Shown here: positions 27,569 to 35,648 of the stretch, in pieces | Position numbering within the stretch: position 1 is the stretch's first letter | How the letters are laid out: the number at the start of each line of letters is the position of its first letter | From: CAYPLH01 sp964411505 | GTDB taxonomy: Bacteria > Bacillota > Clostridia > CAYPLH01 > DUMO01 | DNA: 64,000 nt | Direction of reading: 5' to 3' | NCBI GenBank assembly: GCA_964411505.1 | Contig: CAYPLH010000001.1 | Span: forward strand, 62,001 to 126,000 | Notes under the pieces: generated by a model | What the model was told of the DNA's origin: nothing | The model's input: only the letters and a program-made list of their open reading frames with translations | Database searches by the model: none | Made by a program: the position numbers and the translations under genes

Positions 27569-28852
27569 TTAATAGAATTGGTCAACTTGTGCGGTTGTGA
27601 AAATAGATATTGTAGAACTTGGTCCAGACTGTGTGGAAACTTGAAGAATAATATTTGCGAGTACTAAGTTTTCCGGAGCTACATAGTTAAAGAAATTTTC
27701 GATAGCTGCGTAGTCCAAGTTGGAACCAAATAAAAACAAATCGTATATCAAATTAACGTGACTAGTTGGATACCAACCTGCGTTGTTTTCGCCTATCTCA
27801 TGCATTTTTGGAAATGAAATAGGGTCAGCTAATACATCAGCCTCTGATACGAAATCTCCGTAGGTATCATCATCAGGAATAGGGTTAACAATAGTACCCG
27901 GTTTGTCTTGCGCCCATAGCCTTTCAATTTTTATCATTGTATTAGCGCAATACTGATAAAAATTCATAAAGTTAGGAGTACCTGCGGTTTCCTTCAAATA
28001 TTTACCGAAAGAGTCCGACATCAATTGAAGAATGTGTGAGTTGTCTACATAAGTAGGACGTGTCACGTATTCCATGTCAGGGTAAAGAAAACCTAGTTGT
28101 CTAAGTTTTCTGGTTAATTCTTGCGAAGGTGTTCTGGCAAAAATAAAAAACTTGTCAGTTACATAGTCAGTTTGAATTTGTAGTGATATACCATCAGGTA
28201 GCGCGACCACATTACCGAAAGGCACGTAAGTAAATTCATTAGCGACTGCATTCCAAGCGTAAACTACGATAAGGTTATACGGGTAACCAGAGTAAATGTT
28301 TGCAGGCTGTCCGGTTAAAACATTTGTACTGTTAAAAATATCAATAGTGTTTTGAGCAACTGGCGCGTTGCCTGTAGCAATTTCTGCGACCTGTTCGTTT
28401 TCCACGTAGTTAAAAACGTTATCTACGTCTCTGTACGATTTATCGTAGAAAACAGCGCGAAGTCTTGAGTTAGCACTTAATGGTGCGCCTAAATAAACTA
28501 TTTTATTTTCAGCACTTACTGTGTAATCCACTCCCAGTGTAAGTAGTTCTAAATCAAAAGGCGGCGCAAGAGTTAAATTTTGCCTCCATACTTTAAAATT
28601 TGTACCTATGAATTTAACTTTCTTTGACTGATACTTGTTAGTAGAACCTTCGATAAATTCCAAAAATTCTTGCTCGTATCTAATTGGTGAATCATCAGTC
28701 GGGTCAATGAACGTAGAGTTGTCTCTTAACGAAAGTAAAATTTTTAGCTGGTCATCAAAAGTAACCTTACGAATTTCGTCTACCGACTTAATAAACTTTT
28801 GCCACAGAGGTAAGTCTGCGGCAAAAGGTGGGAATAAATTATCAATGCTCAT
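27569..28852 (-). CDS. Baseplate or tail-fibre connector protein, 427 aa
   Basis: Not recognised at family level. It occupies the position of gpI/gp7-type proteins, between the gp6/J-like wedge protein and the first tail fibre. Beta-rich middle (VDYTVSAENKIVYLGAPLS region) and helical ends. The ATG at 28852 (MSIDNLF), with AGGGA at 8 nt, is preferred over an upstream in-frame TTG. Expected role is linking wedge to fibre; this is inferred from order. Confidence 0.65.
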   Translation of the reverse strand: MSIDNLFPPFAADLPLWQKFIKSVDEIRKVTFDDQLKILLSLRDNSTFIDPTDDSPIRYEQEFLEFIEGSTNKYQSKKVKFIGTNFKVWRQNLTLAPPFDLELLTLGVDYTVSAENKIVYLGAPLSANSRLRAVFYDKSYRDVDNVFNYVENEQVAEIATGNAPVAQNTIDIFNSTNVLTGQPANIYSGYPYNLIVVYAWNAVANEFTYVPFGNVVALPDGISLQIQTDYVTDKFFIFARTPSQELTRKLRQLGFLYPDMEYVTRPTYVDNSHILQLMSDSFGKYLKETAGTPNFMNFYQYCANTMIKIERLWAQDKPGTIVNPIPDDDTYGDFVSEADVLADPISFPKMHEIGENNAGWYPTSHVNLIYDLFLFGSNLDYAAIENFFNYVAPENLVLANIILQVSTQSGPSSTISIFTTAQVDQFY

Positions 28853-28854
28853 AA

Positions 28855-31056
28855 TCAAATCCCTGAACGGTCAGAGGAGAAAATATTGATAACAGGTTCA
28901 GCAGCCCAGTCTGACAAAAGAACAGGTACAGTAGGTAAACAAGTATTGAACGCGGAAATAGTTTCTACGCTTACACCCGGAGTATCATTATCTGGGTCAC
29001 TATCCTGAATAAATACTGTTTTGTCTGGCTGCACTGTTGCAAGAATAGCTGCTTCACTTAGCCAATTTGTTACCCACACCCAGTTAGTAGTAGAAATATT
29101 TCTTTTAACTAGCGCGTATTCAACTTGGTAAAGATAATTTTTATCAGTAGTAGGTAAACGAACTACCGGAGTGTACTTAAAATTAGGCAACGGTTTAAAA
29201 TGTACTTTTAGAGTGGCGACTTGTTGACCACGACGTTGCCCCACACGTGTACTCAAAATATTTGTATACTGAACAGAAGTGTCTTCGTTTGTTAATCGTA
29301 CTAATACAGCGTAGTCTACCGATTTGGTAGCTGCGCCTACGTCAACATCTGAAAAATCAATACGCTCTACAGCCGGTGAAATAATGTTACCGATAACAGA
29401 AGAAGAGGGTTCAAGAATATCAACGTAATCAATACTAGGATGGCTATCTTTAATTGTTTTGCGAATATCATCCAAAGTAATGTTGTAGTTCAATGAACCT
29501 ACAGCAGCAGAACCTGATTTATCTACCAGCGATAAAATAGCAGGCTGAATAAAGTTGTCGCGGATGGAAATAAAATCTACCTGACCGATGCAATAAACGT
29601 TTGCCCTGATATTAAACGGACGTAACACAGGGTAGTTTAAGTCAGTGAAAAAATAATTGGCAAACATTGTTTTCTTTTCGATTTCAGAAAACATTACATC
29701 GTATTCTGGCTGCGTGAATTTAGGGTAAGTAACTACACGATGTAAATTCATGTAGCGTGGCGAAGATGGATTCAAATTACGCTGGCCGTCTACTTGCACG
29801 TCAATAATAGAAGTAGAATAATTTTTGAAAATTGCGTAGTAGTCTTGAGGATTAACCGCGCTTCTGTTATTTCTAGCTGAATTAGTAGCTGGTCCTAATA
29901 GTTTGTATTCTTCTGCACTTAAATAATCACTACCACCTACTGTCGGGGTAATCATCGTATCTACACGACCGTCTAACGCAATGGCAGTCGAAGCAATAGT
30001 AGCCCGTTTAAATGAAGATATATTGTCTGCAAGTCCATTAGAAATAACGTAACGCCAACGAACAATATCGTTTACTTGTGGCTTTTTACCAAAGCCATCG
30101 TTACCAAACCTAATTACTGCACGACCGTCAGAATAAGTAATATCCTGAACAATTTTTGTGTAGTCCGAATTTTCGGCGGTCGGAAATTCCCAAAGACCAG
30201 CTTGAGTTACAGTCATCAACTCACTGTTAACCCAAACAGTACTGTCGTCTTGAGATACAGTAAAAGAAGTTTCACTGGAAATAAGTGAATAATAATTTCT
30301 ACCCGTTGCAGGAAATACTTTATCTACAATATCCCCACGATACAAACGCACTGGAATCTCTTGCAACGTTTCTTGGTCAATACTTACACCGTACCAACCA
30401 GCTTGACGTAAAGATAACGGGTCAGCAGTTGAACCAGAAATAGCGGCAAAGTAAATAGAGTTACGATTGAAAAAGTTACCGTCCGAAGTTGTAAAAGACG
30501 TGTACGAATTAACAGAGGTAGAGGTAATATTTACACCATTAACATCGCGCTTTAATTTACCGTAACCCCAAAACAGGTGGTCTTGACCATAGTGTGCAAC
30601 ACCGCTATCAAAAGTAGTGGCATTAAAATACGGGTTTAAATACCACTGACGAACAAATTCCGGGTCAGCAATAAAACCGCCGACGCCTAACGGGGACATA
30701 TCTTTTACATCATTGGGTACGTCTACATTAGAAGAATCAGGTAAACGCAACTCTACATAAGGCGGGGAATTTCTACGCAACGGATTACCGAGAGTAGAAA
30801 TATTCGCCATGATATTTTTTTCTACCAAAGCAGTTTCGGTAAACATTTCCTCGAAAACGCGAGCAATTGCGAATTGGTCGATTTCATGAGTAGCACCGAA
30901 AAATTCAAGAATCTGTTGGCCAGCAGCAGTAGCCAACAAATCTTTCCACGCTTTTTCCTGACCAGTAGAATCAGAAACTAGTAACGTTTGTAGTTGCTGA
31001 ACAGCAACGTCAAAATCAGGTTCGATTTGTGAGAGAGGGGTTCTTTTAAGCGACAT
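28855..31056 (-). CDS. Baseplate wedge protein, gp6/J-like
   Basis: Large wedge protein that would form the ring linking baseplate hub to fibres. At 733 aa it has gp6/baseplate-J character: a helical N-terminus (residues 1-95), then a long beta-rich body with a central DLNYPVLRPFNIRANVYCIGQVDF segment typical of the J/gp6 core. It overlaps the gp25-like gene by 11 nt, the usual partner in P2- and T4-type clusters. No enzymatic motif. Assignment rests on pattern and order. Confidence 0.75.
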   Translation of the reverse strand: MSLKRTPLSQIEPDFDVAVQQLQTLLVSDSTGQEKAWKDLLATAAGQQILEFFGATHEIDQFAIARVFEEMFTETALVEKNIMANISTLGNPLRRNSPPYVELRLPDSSNVDVPNDVKDMSPLGVGGFIADPEFVRQWYLNPYFNATTFDSGVAHYGQDHLFWGYGKLKRDVNGVNITSTSVNSYTSFTTSDGNFFNRNSIYFAAISGSTADPLSLRQAGWYGVSIDQETLQEIPVRLYRGDIVDKVFPATGRNYYSLISSETSFTVSQDDSTVWVNSELMTVTQAGLWEFPTAENSDYTKIVQDITYSDGRAVIRFGNDGFGKKPQVNDIVRWRYVISNGLADNISSFKRATIASTAIALDGRVDTMITPTVGGSDYLSAEEYKLLGPATNSARNNRSAVNPQDYYAIFKNYSTSIIDVQVDGQRNLNPSSPRYMNLHRVVTYPKFTQPEYDVMFSEIEKKTMFANYFFTDLNYPVLRPFNIRANVYCIGQVDFISIRDNFIQPAILSLVDKSGSAAVGSLNYNITLDDIRKTIKDSHPSIDYVDILEPSSSVIGNIISPAVERIDFSDVDVGAATKSVDYAVLVRLTNEDTSVQYTNILSTRVGQRRGQQVATLKVHFKPLPNFKYTPVVRLPTTDKNYLYQVEYALVKRNISTTNWVWVTNWLSEAAILATVQPDKTVFIQDSDPDNDTPGVSVETISAFNTCLPTVPVLLSDWAAEPVINIFSSDRSGI

Positions 31057-31465
31057 CGTTCAGACCTTCTACTGTGAATTGTTGACTGAATTTTGAATCA
31101 GTGTTTGCAGCAGGGATAACAAAAGGAAAAGAAATATTAATCACTGAGGTATCCGCATCTAACCTTTCGACTTTTATTTCATTACGGTTAACGCGAATTC
31201 TAGGTTCCCATTTTTGCAGAGCCAAGAAAATAACGTTCTTCATATCAACAACCATATTAGGTGTGAAGTTGTCCTGCAAAAAAGCAGGTAATTCACTGCC
31301 ATACATAGGACGACGATAGCGCGAACGTAGGTAAGTAGTTATAACCATCGAAATACTTTGGTTTATTGCATCTAAACCACGAAGTACAGCAGGCTTGCCA
31401 TCTTCACCATAGTAAAAGTTAAGATCGGAATAAATTGAATCCAGATAATCATAAGCACCGGGCAT
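31046..31465 (-). CDS. Baseplate wedge protein gp25/W-like
   Basis: 139 aa, the usual size of the GPW/gp25 family. Recognisable elements are INQSISMVITTYLRSRYRRPMYG, the family core around residues 30-55, and WEPRIRVNRNEIKV near 91-104. These proteins start sheath assembly at the baseplate. GGAGA ribosome site. Direct neighbour of the J/gp6-like gene, as in other contractile-tail clusters. Confidence 0.88.
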   Translation of the reverse strand: MPGAYDYLDSIYSDLNFYYGEDGKPAVLRGLDAINQSISMVITTYLRSRYRRPMYGSELPAFLQDNFTPNMVVDMKNVIFLALQKWEPRIRVNRNEIKVERLDADTSVINISFPFVIPAANTDSKFSQQFTVEGLNDVA

Positions 31466-31475
31466 AACTGTCTCC

Positions 31476-32120
31476 TTATGGTGTTATGTAAGGCGGTAAA
31501 TCAAAGTCAATGTTAAACTCGGTTATCGCAAATTTATAATTCAACGTATTAAAAATATATTCACCTATACCTTGTTTCCCTAAAGGAGTTACTGGCGGAG
31601 TAATATCGTTGAATAGCGCGTAGTTAACTGCTTTCTTTACTACCGCGTTCATTTGAGATACTACAGACAAAATATAAGTATCTTCGTCACTAGCTAAATT
31701 TGTGAATTTAATTGTGCTCTCGTCTACGTCAGCAGAAGTAAAAATACCTGTGCCCGGACCAGACTCCACCAAATCCTGATAATAGTTACCTAAAGCAATT
31801 TTCCCGTCCAACCAAGTTTCAAGATCATTCATATCAAATAGATTTTCAATAGGGAAACCGCTTTCATCAATAGGTGTACCACCTAAATTTCTAGTAGCCC
31901 CTAAGTAAGAGTAAAGCGAGTTAACCAACGTATCAAAAACATTAGTACGATCTACTGTTTTATACGCGTCTAAAAGACCATCGTGAATTAGGAAAGCATC
32001 GTTAAGAAAAATAATTTCTTCTGGTTGGCCGACGTAAAAAGTTAATGCGTCGTTTCTAAGTGTTGTTAATTTTGTAGCTATGTTTGGATACAGTGAAGTT
32101 AACCACGCAGGGATAGCCAT
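31476..32120 (-). CDS. Hypothetical baseplate-region protein, 214 aa
   Basis: Not recognised. Soluble alpha/beta protein with an acidic middle and a proline-rich C-terminal end (DFDLPPYITP). It lies between the PAAR tip and gp25-like genes with 10-11 nt gaps, so it is likely a baseplate part or assembly factor. Confidence 0.75.
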   Translation of the reverse strand: MAIPAWLTSLYPNIATKLTTLRNDALTFYVGQPEEIIFLNDAFLIHDGLLDAYKTVDRTNVFDTLVNSLYSYLGATRNLGGTPIDESGFPIENLFDMNDLETWLDGKIALGNYYQDLVESGPGTGIFTSADVDESTIKFTNLASDEDTYILSVVSQMNAVVKKAVNYALFNDITPPVTPLGKQGIGEYIFNTLNYKFAITEFNIDFDLPPYITP

Positions 32121-32131
32121 TTATTTTTCCT

Positions 32132-32434
32132 TTAGTTTGAAAATAAAACAGTAGAGCCGATAGTCATAACGTATGGGCCACCACCTAATCCTGTGTCACC
32201 TAGTCTATGCAAACCTAAAGCAGTAGAAGTAGAAATAGTAGAACCCATCATAGCAACCGTAGGGTGGCCACAAGTTGAAATACCCGGAGAACCAATTGTT
32301 GCTATAGGTAAAGTTTGTGTTAAAGCTACAGGTGAACCAGACATAATAACAGTGTTATACGGAATAGGTGGAAGTGGTAGATGTAACGGACATTGACCCA
32401 TTCCTGTATCGCCAACTCTACATACTGGAATCAT
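32132..32434 (-). CDS. PAAR-like spike tip protein
   Basis: 100 aa, typical PAAR size. It shows the repeated glycine-rich hairpins and the metal-binding histidine/cysteine pattern (CRVGDTG...CPLH near the start and CGHP near the middle), and ends in the hydrophobic VLFSN strand. PAAR proteins sharpen the tip of the central spike. It directly follows the spike gene. Confidence 0.82.
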   Translation of the reverse strand: MIPVCRVGDTGMGQCPLHLPLPPIPYNTVIMSGSPVALTQTLPIATIGSPGISTCGHPTVAMMGSTISTSTALGLHRLGDTGLGGGPYVMTIGSTVLFSN

Positions 32435-32444
32435 TTTATTTTCC

Positions 32445-33068
32445 TTATAAAACTAAAAGATTTCCGTTGTTAATACTTACCTGAGCACCATCAATAGTAA
32501 CCATAGACGTACCATCAATATCCACTGAGGTTTGACCAGTAATGTTTACATTCATAGCATCAGCAGTTACGTCACCAGCCGGTGCAGAAATAGTTGCGCT
32601 ACCACTGGCTAAGTTAGCAGTTAAATCGCCGGTAACGTCTAAGTTTACATTACCTTTAACTGTACCATTCAAATCACCAGTGGCATGAATAGTTATGTTT
32701 CCAGTTTTTTCATCAATAATAAAAAAGTTTTTTCCGTCGTATAACCCGCGCACGTGCGGGTAGTTCGCTTCAAACGGAGTCCCTTTTAAAGTGTCCTTGC
32801 TAATTAATTGCGAAGTGTAAACTGGGTTGGATTTGTCACCACGTTCAAAATTAGCTTGAACGTACTGACCAACACGAGGAATATTAATACCGTTGATAAA
32901 ACAATCCGGACGTGCCCACGGCAAATCACCATTTTTAATTTCGTCGTGGATAAGAGGGAATCGAAGTTGTAGCATTCCACGTTTGTATGGGTCATTATTA
33001 TTTACTACAAGTGCGCTGAAAGTAATAAGTGCCAGTTGTTCTGGTTTTAGCGAATTAAAATCAATCAT
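32445..33068 (-). CDS. Central tail spike, gpV/gp5-like
   Basis: 207 aa with an OB-fold N-terminal half (RVGQYVQANFERGDKSNPVY near 92-112) followed by short repeating beta strands (TGDLNG, TVKGNV, NLDVTG and similar units, about 125-205) as in the gp5/gpV beta-helical spike. The spike should pierce the outer membrane. No lysozyme domain is inserted, unlike T4 gp5. It overlaps the hub gene by 4 nt and is followed by the PAAR gene. Confidence 0.82.
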   Translation of the reverse strand: MIDFNSLKPEQLALITFSALVVNNNDPYKRGMLQLRFPLIHDEIKNGDLPWARPDCFINGINIPRVGQYVQANFERGDKSNPVYTSQLISKDTLKGTPFEANYPHVRGLYDGKNFFIIDEKTGNITIHATGDLNGTVKGNVNLDVTGDLTANLASGSATISAPAGDVTADAMNVNITGQTSVDIDGTSMVTIDGAQVSINNGNLLVL

Positions 33069-34225
33069 GTTACACCTATCAAGTTCAGGGAATTCTGCGT
33101 TATGACATCCGCGTTGAAACCTTGGCGCGTTAACTGTAACTTTTCAAAGTATTGATTAGAGCGTATATAAATTGTTTTTGCCGTGATAACGTAACCCCCA
33201 GTTAGAATCCTATTCATTTCTACTTTGTTTGCACTCGCAGCAAAGTCAATGTAGTTAGCTACATCAAATAAATCAGCTTTAGTTTCTTCATCCGTAGCTA
33301 CTATAAGACCTTTACTGAACGTAGAGAGAATTCGCGTGTTTTGATACAAAGCTTGATTGTAGTTAGGATGCGTATTTCCGTTATCAATAGGGCTGAATAT
33401 AAACTTGGAGCCTTGCAAGTTTTTATTTATGTCGTCATTAACGTTAATAGTGTTTGATTTTACCGGCACGTCAACAGTAGATACAATTTCCGTACTATCA
33501 GTGTTTTGAATAAGCATGTGGGATTTATACGCCGACACGTTATTCTGCAAACCCGAAGACGTGTATTCTTTTCTGTCAGCAATACGCACACTGTTTTTAG
33601 TATCTTTATTATTGTAGACCATCAAAACTTTCGGGTTTGAAAAATCTACTGTTTCTAAATTAACAAGGCGTAATTTACCAGATAAGGTTACACCTGACAC
33701 GTAGGCTGATTTTGTAGAGCTATACGCATACTTAGTAATGTCTTTAATAAACGTTGCGCGCTTGGCACCTAATGGATACCACACTTGCGAATCAGCAGTT
33801 GGCGATACTTCGTAAGGCATATTGCAATAGTCTGCAATTTCCATGAATACATCACTAACCCTACCTTTATACGAGGACTTTGAATTTTCATTAACGTATT
33901 TAATGTTGGAGAAAATAAGGTAGAAAGTGTAGACGTGTGAGTTACCTTCCTGTACACGCTTTACATCAAAGATTCTAAAAGTACGCGTATTATTTTCTTG
34001 AGCTTCATCCATCAATTTCCCAGTGGTGATAGAAATAATATCACCGTCAACAACCGGGTTGTCATTAAAAAAATTAACGTTGTCTGTGAGACGAAGCTGT
34101 GCACACGGGAATAAAAAAGGATGCGCAGAATGCATAGTAAGTAAGTCAAGTTTCAACAGTTGTAAAGGTAGCTGGACAGAGTTAACCCAAATATCCAGAA
34201 ATAACCTGTCTTTTATGCTAATCAT
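33065..34225 (-). CDS. Baseplate hub protein, gp27/D-like
   Basis: 386 aa, matching gp27/late control D size. It has the two beta-rich tube-like domains expected for the hub, with LRLTDNVNFFNDNPVVDGDIISI near 44-66 and TFRIFDVKRVQEG near 82-94. It links the tube to the spike, whose gene overlaps its 3' end by 4 nt. No catalytic motif. Assigned by length, pattern and gene order. Confidence 0.75.
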   Translation of the reverse strand: MISIKDRLFLDIWVNSVQLPLQLLKLDLLTMHSAHPFLFPCAQLRLTDNVNFFNDNPVVDGDIISITTGKLMDEAQENNTRTFRIFDVKRVQEGNSHVYTFYLIFSNIKYVNENSKSSYKGRVSDVFMEIADYCNMPYEVSPTADSQVWYPLGAKRATFIKDITKYAYSSTKSAYVSGVTLSGKLRLVNLETVDFSNPKVLMVYNNKDTKNSVRIADRKEYTSSGLQNNVSAYKSHMLIQNTDSTEIVSTVDVPVKSNTINVNDDINKNLQGSKFIFSPIDNGNTHPNYNQALYQNTRILSTFSKGLIVATDEETKADLFDVANYIDFAASANKVEMNRILTGGYVITAKTIYIRSNQYFEKLQLTRQGFNADVITQNSLNLIGVT

Positions 34226-34236
34226 GTGCGTACCTT

Positions 34237-34596
34237 TTACCTAAGCGTTACAGAGGAATTTGAATTAACCTGCTTGGTATTAGCTGCACTTAATGCAGAT
34301 TCCATATCCGATTTAGAAGGTATGCGTAAAACTTTACCAGTAATAATTTCCGCTATCGGATTTACTATGCCATTATACAGCGCCAAAGGCCACCACAAAT
34401 CATCACGCTTGTAGTATTTCAGAGAGATTAAATCCAACCGACCTTGTTCAAAATTTTGAACAGTATGTATAGTAAGAGCCGGTAAATTTCTAAGCTTGTT
34501 TATATATCTAGCGGATAGTAAATCCGGAGTTTCAAAAGTAGAACCATCGTTTTTGCGAACAACTACAACTGGAATAAAGTCTGCTCTCTTATACAT
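34237..34596 (-). CDS. Baseplate wedge protein gp53/gpX-like
   Basis: 119 aa. The core DLISLKYYKRDDLWWPLALYNGIVNP...ITGKVLRIPS (residues about 55-95) has the spacing of gpX/gp53-type LysM-like baseplate proteins: start with helix, WW, then G-x-x-LRIP. It lies between the tube-initiator-like and hub genes, as in P2/Mu-type clusters. Confidence 0.72.
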   Translation of the reverse strand: MYKRADFIPVVVVRKNDGSTFETPDLLSARYINKLRNLPALTIHTVQNFEQGRLDLISLKYYKRDDLWWPLALYNGIVNPIAEIITGKVLRIPSKSDMESALSAANTKQVNSNSSVTLR

Positions 34597-34607
34597 AGTT
34601 AGCCTCG

Positions 34608-35639
34608 TTAAACCAAGTCATCCACATTAAGGAGTTCACCAAATAAATATTTTTGCATATCTTCGGCGGTCGGTATCATGGTGGTAGAAAAAGAAACCGT
34701 AAGTACCATACGCATAGGGTTTAAATCATAAGCAACGATAGTATCAAAAGATGGTGCAACACTATCAATAACAATGTTATCAATGGTTAAGAAAGAACCT
34801 AGTTGTACCGAATAAAATTTATCGTAACTTAATTGTGAACCTAACGCGTTTCTAGCTTGAACCAGTGTCTTCTCAAAAGCTGCCCCAGCCTGTCGGGCTT
34901 TAGACGCTTGCTCGTTCTTTTGTGATTCTGGCGTATTAGTACCAGAAGACGTTTCTTGTTCAGAAGTAAACGCGCTAGTTATAGAATCCCAGTTAAAATC
35001 AAAACTCAAAGTAGGGCCGGGCGGCGTCAAGAAAATTTTATCTTCTTTTCTCGATGGAAGCACACGGTTAGCAAACTCGGAAAGAATTTCTTTAGGCGTT
35101 TTAACGTAAGGTTGACCCTGTACAAAAATATCGTCAGCTAAATCAAATACGATAGGTAGGGAAAAATTAAGGTAACCAGAAGATTCCCATACCCTAAAAG
35201 TCATTTCCTTAGTAACACCAGAAATACCAGCAGTTCGCAAGACACTACCTACTGTGTTACCAGAAAATACGTTTCTGTCGAAAATAGCTGAGTACGTGCT
35301 AGATAAATCAAACCCAATATTTTCAGGTAGAAAACCTTTAATGACTTTTATATCTTTGCCAACTTCCTGAAAATAAAAAGTAATCATGTAAGGTGATAGA
35401 TCAGTACTCTGGTATTCTTTCTCAGCAAGTTGAATAGCTTTAGCTACCTGATTTTTAATACTGGATTCTGTACCGTATTCAATATTTGCAGAACCTGTAG
35501 CAGACTTGCCGCCTAGAATGGCGTTAGCTATATTCTTTGCTTTAGCATTATCAGAACTTTCTATTTTCTTTCCTAACGCAGACTTAACTGAGTTAGAAGT
35601 TTTTGCAACCACACTTTTTACGCTAGATGGCAATTTCAT
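34608..35639 (-). CDS. Tail-tube initiator/baseplate hub protein, gp48/gp54-like
   Basis: 343 aa. The N-terminal 60 residues are low complexity. The C-terminal part has IDNIVIDSVAPSFDT... followed by a strand and VSFSTTMIPTAEDM (about 285-330), a pattern seen in tube-capping hub proteins of the gp48/gp54 type. Residues about 215-250 are a disordered linker. It follows the tape-measure gene, as such proteins do in other contractile clusters. Assignment is by pattern and position. Confidence 0.6.
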   Translation of the reverse strand: MKLPSSVKSVVAKTSNSVKSALGKKIESSDNAKAKNIANAILGGKSATGSANIEYGTESSIKNQVAKAIQLAEKEYQSTDLSPYMITFYFQEVGKDIKVIKGFLPENIGFDLSSTYSAIFDRNVFSGNTVGSVLRTAGISGVTKEMTFRVWESSGYLNFSLPIVFDLADDIFVQGQPYVKTPKEILSEFANRVLPSRKEDKIFLTPPGPTLSFDFNWDSITSAFTSEQETSSGTNTPESQKNEQASKARQAGAAFEKTLVQARNALGSQLSYDKFYSVQLGSFLTIDNIVIDSVAPSFDTIVAYDLNPMRMVLTVSFSTTMIPTAEDMQKYLFGELLNVDDLV

Positions 35640-35648
35640 AAATTAACC